From assembly GCF_018139685.1 (NCBI RefSeq), contig NZ_JAGSPN010000006.1, forward strand, positions 1 to 64,000: a stretch of 64,000 bases of DNA. The letters are read 5' to 3'. This document shows positions 8,806 to 17,186 of this stretch, piece after piece (position 1 is the first letter of the stretch; every line of letters begins with the position of its first letter). Under the pieces are notes generated by a model that worked only from the letters and a program-made list of their open reading frames with translations, did no database searches and was not told the DNA's origin. This DNA is from Cognatundibacterium luofuense (lineage in GTDB: Bacteria > Pseudomonadota > Gammaproteobacteria > Burkholderiales > Burkholderiaceae_D). A program made the position numbers and the translations under genes.

Positions 8806-10092
8806 ATGTCCAGTCAGCATGCGATCCCATCTTATCTGCACCCGACCGAAACAGGTCCGTGGGGCGTTTACCTCGAACAAATCGACCGTGTTACACCTTA
8901 CCTCGGCAATCTGTCGCGCTGGGTGGAAACACTGAAACGCCCTAAGCGTATTCTGGTAGTGGATGTGCCGATTGAACGTGACGATGGCACTATCGCGCAC
9001 TTCGAAGGTTACCGTGTTCAGCACAATACTTCCCGTGGTCCGGGCAAAGGTGGCGTGCGCTTCCATCAGGATGTGACTCTGTCTGAAGTGATGGCATTGT
9101 CTGCATGGATGACAGTTAAGAACTCCGCAGTCAACGTTCCTTACGGTGGTGCAAAAGGCGGTATCCGTGTTGATCCGAAAACGCTGTCCCGTGGCGAACT
9201 GATGCGTATGACGCGTCGTTATACTTCGGAAATCGGTATCATCATTGGCCCGGATAAAGATATTCCTGCTCCGGACGTTAATACCAACGAGCAAACCATG
9301 GCGTGGATGATGGATACCTACTCCATGAACGAAGGCCGCACATCGACTGGTGTTGTGACCGGTAAGCCGATTTCTCTGGGCGGTAGTCTGGGTCGTCGTG
9401 AAGCGACTGGCCGTGGTGTATTCGTCGTTGGTTGTGAAGCTGCAAAAAAACGCGGCATGAACATCGAAGGTGCGAAAATTGCCGTACAAGGTTTCGGTAA
9501 CGTGGGTGGTATCGCTGGACGTCTGTTTGCAGAAGCAGGTGCAAAAGTGGTTGCTGTACAGGATCACGGTGGCACGATTTTCCATTCCAACGGTCTGGAT
9601 GTGCCAAAACTGCTGGATCACGTTGCACGTCACGGCAGCGTTGCCGGCTTCGAAGGTATCGAAGCGACGATGGCACCGGAAGATTTCTGGAAAGTGGATT
9701 GCGACATCATGATTCCTGCTGCGCTGGAACAGCAAATCACTGTGCGTAATGCAGATCAGATCCGCGCAAAAATTATTCTGGAAGGTGCAAATGGTCCGAC
9801 CACACCGGAAGCGGACGACATTCTGCGCGACAAAGGCGTGCTGGTTGTGCCGGATGTGATCGCCAATGCCGGTGGTGTGACTGTGTCGTACTTTGAATGG
9901 GTGCAGGATTTCTCCAGTTATTTCTGGACTGAAGAAGAAATCAATCAGCGTCTGACCCGCATTATGACGGAAGCATTCAGTTCTGTATGGCAGGTATCTG
10001 AAGAGAAAAACACTTCCCTGCGTACGGCAGCGTTCGTGATTGCATGTACCCGTGTACTGCAGGCACGTGAAGTGCGTGGTCTGTATCCATAA
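8806..10092 (+). CDS. gdhA: Glutamate dehydrogenase (Glu/Leu/Phe/Val dehydrogenase family)
   Basis: Reversible oxidative deamination of glutamate to 2-oxoglutarate and ammonia in the cytoplasm. 428 residues, the length of the small hexameric enzymes. The dimerisation/substrate domain holds [10 protein letters not shown] and the catalytic-Lys signature [11 protein letters not shown]. The Rossmann domain holds [13 protein letters not shown], and [12 protein letters not shown] and [14 protein letters not shown] are conserved later blocks. The ATG at 8806 has AGGAGG 7 bases upstream; the frame is open upstream from 8692 but without homology. Its closeness to the gltI/gltJKL genes suggests glutamate catabolism as the in vivo direction (inference). 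Cofactor choice is not visible. Confidence 0.95.
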   Translation: MSSQHAIPSYLHPTETGPWGVYLEQIDRVTPYLGNLSRWVETLKRPKRILVVDVPIERDDGTIAHFEGYRVQHNTSRGPGKGGVRFHQDVTLSEVMALSAWMTVKNSAVNVPYGGAKGGIRVDPKTLSRGELMRMTRRYTSEIGIIIGPDKDIPAPDVNTNEQTMAWMMDTYSMNEGRTSTGVVTGKPISLGGSLGRREATGRGVFVVGCEAAKKRGMNIEGAKIAVQGFGNVGGIAGRLFAEAGAKVVAVQDHGGTIFHSNGLDVPKLLDHVARHGSVAGFEGIEATMAPEDFWKVDCDIMIPAALEQQITVRNADQIRAKIILEGANGPTTPEADDILRDKGVLVVPDVIANAGGVTVSYFEWVQDFSSYFWTEEEINQRLTRIMTEAFSSVWQVSEEKNTSLRTAAFVIACTRVLQAREVRGLYP

Positions 10093-10133
10093 TCAGTAAA
10101 GATATGCCGCTTTGTTGAGTGGCAAATCAATCA

Positions 10134-10180
10134 CCCATCATCTAAGCTGAGTATAAGCACAGCGGATGATGGGTTTTTTA
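10134..10180 (+). terminator. Intrinsic terminator after gdhA
   Basis: CCCATCATC (10134-10142) pairs with GATGATGGG (10165-10173), with an inner GCTG/CAGC pairing, followed by TTTTTT. Confidence 0.9.
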
Positions 10181-10323
10181 TTGGCAAAGTTAGTGAATTG
10201 TTCATGTAAATTAAGTTTCAGATAACGAATCCGGAACGAAATTTTGTAACCGTGCTTAAACGCTATTTCAATTGTTGCCGTATGTCATTACCATCCTGAG
10301 CGTTTTTAGAATTAGGAGGTGTT

Positions 10324-11226
10324 ATGAAGGTGAGTTTCGGACGTGCCTGCAGCGTGGCACTTTTACTGCTAACGAGCAGTATTTCTGGTCTGGCGGGTGC
10401 GGCAGATACCTTGTCGCGTATCAAAGAAACACAAACCCTGACGATTGCACACCGCGAGAGCTCTGTGCCGTTTTCTTATATTCCCGAAGGAGCAAAGCAG
10501 CCGACAGGCTATTCTGTGGACATTTGTCTGAGAATCGCTGACGCAATTAAGAAAGAACTGAAATTGCCGAATCTGAAGGTGAATTATTTGCCAGTCAGTT
10601 CAAATAATCGTATTCAGGCGATTATGGACGGTAAGGCAGATATTGAATGCGGCTCTACCACCAATAATGCGGAGCGCCGCAAACAGGTATCGTTCACGAT
10701 TCCTCATTTCTTTTCGACGACACGTATGATTGTGCGTGCAGATTCCGGTATTAAAAACTGGACTGATCTGAAAGATAAAAAAGTGGTGACGACACGCGGT
10801 TCCACGACGGTTAAGCTGCTGACAGAGCGTGATCGTGTACGTAGCCTGAATGTGCGGCTGATGGAGGGGAATGATCACGCTGAATCGTTTGGCATGGTTG
10901 AAAAATTTCAGGCGGATGCATTTGCGATGGATGACGTATTGCTGTTCGGATTCCGTGCAACTGCAAAAGACCCTGAAAAGTATGTGGTCGTTGGTGAACC
11001 GTTGTCGATGGAGCCTTATAGTATGATGATCCACAAAGATGATCGTGCATTTAAAGATCTGGTTGACAGAGAAATTTCGCATCTGATGACAGACGGTGAA
11101 ATTAACAAGCTCTACGACAAATGGTTTAAAAAACCGATTCCACCGAAAAACACGGTGCTGAATATGCCGATGAATTACCTGCTGCGCGATACGATTCGCT
11201 TCCCAACCGATAAAGTTGCTGATTAA
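10324..11226 (+). CDS. Amino-acid ABC transporter substrate-binding protein (GltI paralogue)
   Basis: Periplasmic solute-binding protein of family 3, 300 residues. Signal peptide about 1-26 (basic start, hydrophobic core, LAGAA). HRESSVPFSYI and ECGSTTNNAERRKQVSF are the Glu/Asp-binding-protein blocks. PYSMMIHKDD and YDKWFKKPIPPKN are near the C-terminus. TTAGGAGGTGTT gives a strong ribosome-binding site. It is clearly related to the next gene (shared GSTTNN, MDD and KWF..PIPPK blocks) but not a recent copy, since many positions differ. It may widen the ligand range of GltJKL, or be a receptor-only protein. Glutamate, aspartate or a related amino acid is the likely ligand. Confidence 0.9.
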   Translation: MKVSFGRACSVALLLLTSSISGLAGAADTLSRIKETQTLTIAHRESSVPFSYIPEGAKQPTGYSVDICLRIADAIKKELKLPNLKVNYLPVSSNNRIQAIMDGKADIECGSTTNNAERRKQVSFTIPHFFSTTRMIVRADSGIKNWTDLKDKKVVTTRGSTTVKLLTERDRVRSLNVRLMEGNDHAESFGMVEKFQADAFAMDDVLLFGFRATAKDPEKYVVVGEPLSMEPYSMMIHKDDRAFKDLVDREISHLMTDGEINKLYDKWFKKPIPPKNTVLNMPMNYLLRDTIRFPTDKVAD

Positions 11227-11383
11227 GCGCAAACAGAATGTTGTAAATTTGTGCGATTTACTGAAAAATGCGCTGGTTTTACGTGTTTTTACTTAGGCTT
11301 TCGGGCCTGATGAGGGCACTGTTGAAAACAGCTTTTGTTAAACTGGTGTTTAAGTTTTTCTCGGTTCATTATCAGGAGACAGT

Positions 11384-12334
11384 ATGAAATTGTTGAAAAT
11401 CCTCGCTGTGATGGTAGGTGCAGGTGTGATTGCCGGTGCAGCGTCCGCACAGGAAAGTGGCACACTGAAAAAAATTAAAGAAACCGGCGTGATCACGCTG
11501 GGTGTGCGCGACTCTTCTGATCCGTTTTCCTATCTGGATGACAAGCAGTCCTATCAGGGCTACTCGATCGATATCTGTATGAAAGTAGTTGGTCAGGTTC
11601 GCAATTCCCTGGGTATGAGCGAACTGAAAGTCAAAATGAATCCGGTGACCTCTGCGACCCGTATTCCTCTGATGGCGAACGGTACGATTGATCTGGAGTG
11701 CGGTTCCACAACGAACAACATGGAACGTCAGAAGCAGGTTGCATTTGCACCGACAACGTTCGTGACGGCAAACCGTATCCTTTCCAAAAAATCCGCCAAC
11801 ATCAAAACACTGGCAGATCTGAAAGGCAAATCGGTGGTGTCTACTTCCGGTACTGCTAATCTGAAGCAACTGACGACACTGAATGCAGATCAGAATCTGG
11901 GCATCAACATCCTGACAGCGAAAGACCATGCGGAAGCATTCCTGATGGTGGAAACTGGTCGTGCAGTGGCGTGGGTGATGGATGATATTCTGCTGGCTTC
12001 GCATGCAGCAAAATCCAAAAACCCGGCGGACTACGAAGTCAGCAAAGAAGCGCTGTCGGTTGAGCCTTACGGCATCATGATGCGTAAAGATGACCCTGCA
12101 TTCAAAAAAGCAGTCGATACAGCGGTGGCGAATCTGATGCGCTCCGGCGATATCAATCAGATTTATAACAAATGGTTCATGCAACCGATTCCGCCAAAAG
12201 GCATCACGCTGAATGTGCCGATGTCTGATCAGTTAAAAGCGGTGATCGCCAAGCCAACGGATTCCGGTGAGCCTTCTGCTTACGCAGTGGTACCGGAAGC
12301 ACAAAAAGCCGTACTCAAGAAAAGCAAAAAATAA
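11384..12334 (+). CDS. gltI: Glutamate/aspartate ABC transporter substrate-binding protein GltI
   Basis: Periplasmic binding protein, 316 residues, that delivers glutamate/aspartate to GltJK. Signal peptide about 1-22 (MKLLKILAVMVGAGVIAGAASA). VRDSSDPFSYLDDKQSYQGY, ECGSTTNNMERQKQVAF and VMDDILLA are the ligand-binding blocks. KWFMQPIPPKGI lies near the end. A CAGGAGAC box precedes the ATG. It is followed by a stem-loop and then gltJ, gltK and gltL in the standard order. The stem-loop may raise binding protein over permease levels (inference). Confidence 0.94.
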   Translation: MKLLKILAVMVGAGVIAGAASAQESGTLKKIKETGVITLGVRDSSDPFSYLDDKQSYQGYSIDICMKVVGQVRNSLGMSELKVKMNPVTSATRIPLMANGTIDLECGSTTNNMERQKQVAFAPTTFVTANRILSKKSANIKTLADLKGKSVVSTSGTANLKQLTTLNADQNLGINILTAKDHAEAFLMVETGRAVAWVMDDILLASHAAKSKNPADYEVSKEALSVEPYGIMMRKDDPAFKKAVDTAVANLMRSGDINQIYNKWFMQPIPPKGITLNVPMSDQLKAVIAKPTDSGEPSAYAVVPEAQKAVLKKSKK

Positions 12335-12365
12335 AGTCTGAGCGCGTCAGCGCAAAAGACAATTC

Positions 12366-12398
12366 AAAAAAACGGGGGGTGGACTCGCCTCCCGTTTT
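12366..12398 (+). terminator. Stem-loop between gltI and gltJ (partial terminator)
   Basis: AAACGGGGGG (12370-12379) pairs with CCTCCCGTTT (12388-12397) with one G-T pair, followed by only a short T run. Suits partial termination or protection of the upstream gltI mRNA. Confidence 0.65.
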
Positions 12399-12473
12399 AC
12401 TTAGGATGCTGTAACGCCGTCCGGGGCTTTGTTCGCCCTGAAAACGGTGAAGCAGATGTCTGAGGAGGTGATG

Positions 12474-13214
12474 ATGAATTACAACTGGAACTGGAATATC
12501 TTTTTTGAAGATGCGCCGGATGGAGCCGGAACCTATCTGGACTCTTTGTTTGCCGGCCTGAAATGGACGCTGGCGACTGCAGGTACTGGCTGGGTGATCG
12601 CGCTGCTGATCGGTCTGGTGATCGGTACGCTGCGTACCGTACCGAACAAATGGCTGGTGCGTCTGGCGAATGCTTATGTGGAATTGTTCCGCAACATTCC
12701 GCTGATCGTACAAATGTTTATGTGGTACTTCGTTTTTCCTGAAGTGCTGCCGACGGCTTGGGGCGATGCACTGAAGCAAATGCCGAATGCACCGTTTATC
12801 ACTGCTGCATTAAGTCTTGGCTTTTTCACATCTGCCCGTGTTGCGGTACAGGTGTCAACCGGTATTCAGGCTTTGCCGCGCGGCCAGCGTATGGCGGGCG
12901 TGGCACTGGGACTGACACTGCCGCAAACCTATCGTTATGTGCTGTTGCCTATGGCATTCCGCATCATTATTCCGTCCCTGACCAATGAAGTGGCGGCGAT
13001 CATCAAAAACAGTTCCGTTGCATTGTCGATTGGTCTGATTGAGCTGACCGCCAGTGCGCGTTCTATGCAGGAATTCAGCTTTCAAACGTTTGAAGCCTAT
13101 AGCGCAGCAACCCTGATTTATCTGATCGTGTCGGTGATTGCGATTCTGCTGTCGAATCTGCTGGAAAAAACGCTGCGTGTGCCGGGCTTTATCGCTGCCG
13201 GTAGTGCGAAATAA
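12474..13214 (+). CDS. gltJ: Glutamate/aspartate ABC transporter permease GltJ
   Basis: Inner-membrane permease of the His/Glu/Gln/Arg family, 246 residues. MNYNWNWNIFFEDAP matches the start of GltJ proteins. ELFRNIPLIVQMFMWYF and ALGLTLPQTYRYVLLP are conserved; the latter is the EAA-type loop that docks the ATPase. About five hydrophobic segments. AGGAGGTG (12463-12470) touches an ATG at 12471 and stands 3 bases before the ATG at 12474; the second has the better spacing and matches homologues. The upstream frame to 12429 is probably untranslated. 11 bases separate it from gltK. Confidence 0.93.
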   Translation: MNYNWNWNIFFEDAPDGAGTYLDSLFAGLKWTLATAGTGWVIALLIGLVIGTLRTVPNKWLVRLANAYVELFRNIPLIVQMFMWYFVFPEVLPTAWGDALKQMPNAPFITAALSLGFFTSARVAVQVSTGIQALPRGQRMAGVALGLTLPQTYRYVLLPMAFRIIIPSLTNEVAAIIKNSSVALSIGLIELTASARSMQEFSFQTFEAYSAATLIYLIVSVIAILLSNLLEKTLRVPGFIAAGSAK

Positions 13215-13225
13215 GGGAGCGAAGC

Positions 13226-13915
13226 ATGGGAAATTTTGACTTTGATGTAATTCAGCGCTCCTGGGTTTACCTGTTCCAGGTCGGCATGGTGTTCACACTG
13301 AAACTGACTTTGCTGGCCATGACCGGCGGCATCATTTTCGGTACGCTACTGGCGATGATGCGCTTGTCCGGTAATAAAATCATTTATCTGATTGCCTCCG
13401 GCTATGTGAACCTGATGCGTTCGGTGCCGCTGGTGCTGGTGATTTTCTGGTTTTACTTCCTCGTACCATTTATCGGTGCATGGCTGACCGGCAGTAACGA
13501 ACCGGTACAGGTTGGCGCGTTTGCATCCTGCCTGATTACCTTCGTGATGTTTGAGGCTGCGTATTACTGCGAAATTATGCGTTCCGGTATTCAGTCCATT
13601 CCGCGCGGTCAGATCTGGGCTGGTTACGCAATGGGCATGAATTACTGGCAGACCATGGCGCATATCGTGCTGCCACAAGCATTCCGTAACATGATTCCGG
13701 TATTGCTGACGCAAACCATCGTGCTGTTTCAGGACGTGTCGCTGGTATCGATTCTGTCGATTGCAGACTTCTTCGGTTCCGCAGCCAAAGTGGCGCAGCG
13801 TGACGGACGTCTGGTGGAAATGTACAGCTTTGCTGCCGTCGTGTATTTCATCATGTGCTTCTGCCTGTCGAGCATGGTGAAGAAACTGCATGCACGGATT
13901 GCGATTATCCGTTGA
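13226..13915 (+). CDS. gltK: Glutamate/aspartate ABC transporter permease GltK
   Basis: Second inner-membrane permease of the transporter, 229 residues, paired with GltJ. It has the shared permease fold with MRSVPLVLVIFWFYFLVP and the EAA loop AMGMNYWQTMAHIVLPQAFR. About five membrane segments are visible, starting at YLFQVGMVFTLKLTLLAM. AAGGGAGCGAAGC before the ATG is a good ribosome-binding site. Part of the gltI-gltJ-gltK-gltL operon. Confidence 0.93.
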   Translation: MGNFDFDVIQRSWVYLFQVGMVFTLKLTLLAMTGGIIFGTLLAMMRLSGNKIIYLIASGYVNLMRSVPLVLVIFWFYFLVPFIGAWLTGSNEPVQVGAFASCLITFVMFEAAYYCEIMRSGIQSIPRGQIWAGYAMGMNYWQTMAHIVLPQAFRNMIPVLLTQTIVLFQDVSLVSILSIADFFGSAAKVAQRDGRLVEMYSFAAVVYFIMCFCLSSMVKKLHARIAIIR

Positions 13916-13972
13916 TACCGAATTGCGCTCAGGCTGCCACAGCGCCGGGCAAACATAATGAAGGAGATAAGA

Positions 13973-14701
13973 ATGATCGAAATTAAAAACGTCAGTAAAT
14001 GGTATGGTCAGTTTCAGGTACTGACCGATTGCACAACCTCGGTTTCCAAAGGCGAAGTAGTGGTGGTCTGCGGTCCGTCCGGTTCCGGTAAATCGACGCT
14101 GATCAAAACGGTCAATGGTCTGGAGCCGGTACAAAAAGGCGAGATCATCGTCAATGGCCAGTCTGTCACCGATCCGAAAACCAATTTGTCCAAACTGCGT
14201 TCCCATATCGGGATGGTGTTCCAGAACTTTGAACTGTTCCCGCATTTGTCGATTCGCCAGAATCTGACGCTGGCGCAGGTGAAAGTGCTCGGACGTTCCG
14301 AAGATGAAGCGACTGAACGTGGCCTGAAATACCTCGACCGTGTCGGTTTGCTGGCACACAAAGATAAATTCCCGGGACAATTATCCGGTGGTCAGCAGCA
14401 GCGTGTGGCGATTGCCCGTGCTTTGTCGATGGACCCGGTCGCGATGCTGTTCGATGAACCGACATCGGCACTCGATCCGGAAATGATTAACGAAGTACTG
14501 GATGTAATGGTCGGGCTGGCGCAGGAAGGTATGACCATGATGGTGGTTACACATGAAATGGGCTTCGCGAAAAAAGTCGCCAACCGTATCGTATTCATGG
14601 ATGCCGGTAAGATTGTTGAAGATTGCGCTAAGGATGAATTCTTTAACAATGCCCGTTCTGAACGCGCACGTGACTTCCTGGCGAAAATCATCACACACTG
14701 A
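13973..14701 (+). CDS. gltL: Glutamate/aspartate ABC transporter ATPase GltL
   Basis: Cytoplasmic ATPase powering GltJK, 242 residues, the family length. MIEIKNVSKWYGQFQVLTDC matches GltL almost word for word. Walker A CGPSGSGKST, signature LSGGQQQRVAIARAL, Walker B AMLFDEPTSALD and switch VTHEMGFAKK are all intact. The frame is open from an ATG at 13958, but AAGGAG (13961-13966) lies inside that extension, 6 bases before the ATG at 13973. That makes 13973 the start. Last gene of the operon, followed by a strong terminator. Confidence 0.95.
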   Translation: MIEIKNVSKWYGQFQVLTDCTTSVSKGEVVVVCGPSGSGKSTLIKTVNGLEPVQKGEIIVNGQSVTDPKTNLSKLRSHIGMVFQNFELFPHLSIRQNLTLAQVKVLGRSEDEATERGLKYLDRVGLLAHKDKFPGQLSGGQQQRVAIARALSMDPVAMLFDEPTSALDPEMINEVLDVMVGLAQEGMTMMVVTHEMGFAKKVANRIVFMDAGKIVEDCAKDEFFNNARSERARDFLAKIITH

Positions 14702-14730
14702 TCGCGCTGATTTTACTTTTCAGCAGAATG

Positions 14731-14763
14731 AAAAAGCTGATCCCTTGCGGATCAGCTTTTTTT
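14731..14763. terminator. Intrinsic terminator after gltL
   Basis: AAAAAGCTGATCC (14731-14743) / GGATCAGCTTTTT (14749-14761), loop CTTGC, with a following T run. Confidence 0.93.
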
Positions 14764-14881
14764 ATTTGCGATCCGGCAAGACAAACGGCTGTCTGCGTTG
14801 AGTCATGGCGGCTTTGCTTTGCTCGCACTGTGACGGCAGGTACAATGCCGCCTATTGTCTGACTCAAGAAAGCCGCGCATC

Positions 14882-15931
14882 ATGACCCTCACACCTGATT
14901 CCCTGACGATTACCCGCCCTGACGACTGGCATTTGCATCTGCGCGATGGCGCAGCACTGGCCAGCGTGTTGCCGCATACCGCTGCCCAGTTTGGCCGCGC
15001 GATTGTGATGCCGAATCTGAAACCGCCGGTCACAACAACCGAGCAGGCGCTGGCTTACCGTCAACGTATTCTGGCTGCGCTGCCGGAAGGCATGCAGTTT
15101 GAGCCGCTGATGACGCTGTATCTGACCGATAACACGCCGGGCGATGAAATCCGTCGCGCCAAAGACAGCGGTCTGGTGCATGCGGTGAAACTGTATCCGG
15201 CCGGTGCCACCACCAATTCGGATGCCGGTGTGACTGACCTGAAGAAATGCTATAAAACGCTGGAAGTGATGCAGGAAGTCGGTATGCCTTTGCTGGTGCA
15301 CGGTGAAGTTACGCACGCTGACATCGATTTGTTTGACCGTGAAGCAGTGTTCATCGAGCAAGTGATGCAGCCGCTGCGCAAAGCCATGCCGGAACTGCGC
15401 GTGGTGTTTGAACATATCACTACCAGCGATGCCGCCAGCTATGTGGCGGAAGCGGAAGGCCCGATTGCGGCGACGATTACCGCTCATCATTTGCTGTATA
15501 ACCGCAATGAAATTTTCAAAGGCGGCATTCGTCCGCATTATTACTGCCTGCCGGTACTGAAACGCGAAACCCATCGTCTGGCTTTGCTGAAGGCAGCGAC
15601 ATCCGGCAGCCCGCGTTTTTTCCTCGGTACCGATTCCGCGCCGCATGCCCGTGGCATGAAAGAACATGCCTGCGGTTGCGCTGGTTGCTACACCGCGCTG
15701 CATGCGATGGAATTGTATGCAATGGCGTTTGATCAGGCAGGTGCACTGGACAAACTGGAAGGCTTCTCCAGCTTCTTTGGTCCTGATTTTTACCGCTTGC
15801 CGCGTAATGAAGGCAAGGTCACGCTGCGCCGCGAACAATGGCAGATTCCGGATGCGCTGCCGTTTGCTGAAACTGAAATCGTGCCGCTGAATCAGGGTGA
15901 ACAGATCTCCTGGAAATTGCATCAGGCTTAA
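14882..15931 (+). CDS. pyrC: Dihydroorotase PyrC (class II)
   Basis: Third step of pyrimidine synthesis: cyclisation of carbamoyl aspartate to dihydroorotate. 349 residues, as in the homodimeric PyrC enzymes. Zinc-binding HxH is in [12 protein letters not shown] near residue 20. The carbamylated Lys is in [17 protein letters not shown]. Further metal ligands are His in LLVHGEVT and [10 protein letters not shown], and Asp in LGTDSAPH. The ATG at 14882 puts the first motif at its usual distance; an in-frame TTG upstream at 14855 is not supported. Three bases separate it from the DUF3025 gene. Confidence 0.95.
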   Translation: MTLTPDSLTITRPDDWHLHLRDGAALASVLPHTAAQFGRAIVMPNLKPPVTTTEQALAYRQRILAALPEGMQFEPLMTLYLTDNTPGDEIRRAKDSGLVHAVKLYPAGATTNSDAGVTDLKKCYKTLEVMQEVGMPLLVHGEVTHADIDLFDREAVFIEQVMQPLRKAMPELRVVFEHITTSDAASYVAEAEGPIAATITAHHLLYNRNEIFKGGIRPHYYCLPVLKRETHRLALLKAATSGSPRFFLGTDSAPHARGMKEHACGCAGCYTALHAMELYAMAFDQAGALDKLEGFSSFFGPDFYRLPRNEGKVTLRREQWQIPDALPFAETEIVPLNQGEQISWKLHQA

Positions 15932-15934
15932 GCT

Positions 15935-16744
15935 GTGACGCAGGATGATTTTTACAGTGTGATTGACTGGCAGCGTCCGTGGCTGCACAGCATACAGGAC
16001 GCTGCTGCGCTGATTCGTGAGCGCAGCGACTGGCGCGCCTGCCTGAATCAGGCGGCGCAGCAGGCTGGTTTGCGTAACCACCGCGATTTGCCGCTGCATT
16101 TCATCGCACAGGAAGATTTGCCGGAAGGCACGGCTTACGAAGCGCATATCAGCGCTACCGGCGGCGTGCCGACCCGTTCCAATCTGCACGATTATTTCAA
16201 TGCGCTGGTCTGGCTCAGTTTTCCGCGTACCAAGCAAATACTGAATGCCCTGCAGGCGGCACAGATCGTCGCGCTGGGTATCGGTAAATCCCGTGGCCCT
16301 GCACGTGATGCCGCTACCATCTTCGACGAAAACGCCGCGATTCTGGTGGTGGCGGAAGGGCAAGCTGGCGATGACTGGATTGCAGCCTGGCGTCAGCATG
16401 CGTGGAGTACATGTCTGCTGACCCAGCGCGACTGGTTCCTGCAGCATGCAGAGCTGTGGGCATTCGGCCATGCGCTGATGGAAAAGCTGGTTGCGCCGTA
16501 CAAAGCAATCACCACCCACACCCGTGTACTGCGTGCACCGGCCACCTACTGGCAACTCAGCCATGCGCAGCGCCGTCAGTGGATAGACGGCACTATGTGT
16601 GAACAGTTGCAGCAGGCACCGCTGCTGAATCAGGATTACCATCCGCTGCCGGTACTGGGCGTACCCGGCTGGTGGGAGGGACAGGACAGCGCGTTTTACG
16701 CCGATACCCAGGTATTTCGTCCGCGCAGAGTGATTGCTGCCTGA
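15935..16744 (+). CDS. DUF3025 domain protein, GTG start
   Basis: Protein of unknown function, 269 residues, recognised as the DUF3025 family by the order of blocks: LPLHFIAQEDLPEGTAYEAH, GGVPTRSNLHDYFNALVWL and FDENAAILV. No signal peptide or membrane segment is visible, so it is probably cytoplasmic. It starts at GTG only 3 bases after the pyrC stop and is likely translated by coupling. Family members often contain this N-H-D-Y-F-N-A-L pattern, but no reaction is known to me. Its position after pyrC does not establish a pyrimidine role. Confidence 0.8.
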   Translation: MTQDDFYSVIDWQRPWLHSIQDAAALIRERSDWRACLNQAAQQAGLRNHRDLPLHFIAQEDLPEGTAYEAHISATGGVPTRSNLHDYFNALVWLSFPRTKQILNALQAAQIVALGIGKSRGPARDAATIFDENAAILVVAEGQAGDDWIAAWRQHAWSTCLLTQRDWFLQHAELWAFGHALMEKLVAPYKAITTHTRVLRAPATYWQLSHAQRRQWIDGTMCEQLQQAPLLNQDYHPLPVLGVPGWWEGQDSAFYADTQVFRPRRVIAA

Positions 16745-16789
16745 GTCCTCAGTTGTACTGTGCAAGAATCCGCATCGGGCCGTAAAACA

Positions 16790-16867
16790 GGCAGGCCGGA
16801 GCGCCACTGTTTTCGCGGACGTCCGCCAAAAGCCCGTTATTTTCTGTGCTGAACGCCGCATTTGAGG
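16790..16867 (+). repeat. Dispersed intergenic repeat, copy A (diverged subgroup)
   Basis: Contains GCGGACGTCCGCC (16815-16827) and ends in GTGCTGAACGCCGCATTTGA (16847-16866), the tail shared by all six copies. Most diverged copy, with an insertion before the tail. Lies after the DUF3025 gene. Confidence 0.65.
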
Positions 16868-16941
16868 CTGGCTGCGGCGTTTAGCGTGTCTGAAACTGGC
16901 AAGACCTGAGCGGAACACGCCCTTGTACAGAGTCGCCACAT

Positions 16942-16971
16942 AAAAAAACGATGCACTGGCATCGTTTTTTT
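16942..16971. terminator. Bidirectional intrinsic terminator
   Basis: AAAAAAACGATGC / GCATCGTTTTTTT around ACTG. It stands between repeat copies A and B, at the convergent ends of the DUF3025 and chemoreceptor genes. Confidence 0.92.
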
Positions 16972-16981
16972 CTTCCGGTCA

Positions 16982-17066
16982 TGCAGAAATCGTCATCTGT
17001 GATTTTGTGACAGCCAGACTTTCTGCCGACGACCGCCGGATCGCTATGCTGAACTCCGCATTTGAG
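16982..17066 (+). repeat. Dispersed intergenic repeat, copy B (conserved subgroup)
   Basis: Head TGCAGAAATCGTCATC, then a 50-base core at 17017-17066 from GACTTTCTGCCGACGACCG to CCGCATTTGAG. The core differs from copy D at 2 positions and from copy C at 3. Lies downstream of the chemoreceptor gene. Confidence 0.85.
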
Positions 17067-17144
17067 CCATTTTTTGCTGTTTTGGGGCTGCTGACAGGCA
17101 CCGGAAAGCTTTTGGCGGGGAAACTGAGGGAAGTAAGTCCGAAA

Positions 17145-17171
17145 GGCTGGCAGCACGTTCTGCCGCCAGCC
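17145..17171 (-). terminator. Possible terminator after the chemoreceptor gene
   Basis: GGCTGGC (17145-17151) / GCCAGCC (17165-17171) with an inner partial stem. On the minus strand it is followed by a short TTTC, so efficiency is uncertain. Confidence 0.4.
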
Positions 17172-17186
17172 CTGATGCCTGAAGTC

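Noticed and set aside
16881-17156. Small open frame with QHSDPAVVGRKSG-type text
   Set aside because: The similarity to frames near 30600, 40500 and 52100 comes from the DNA repeat itself. The copies are read in different frames and strands and lack start signals, so no protein is claimed.
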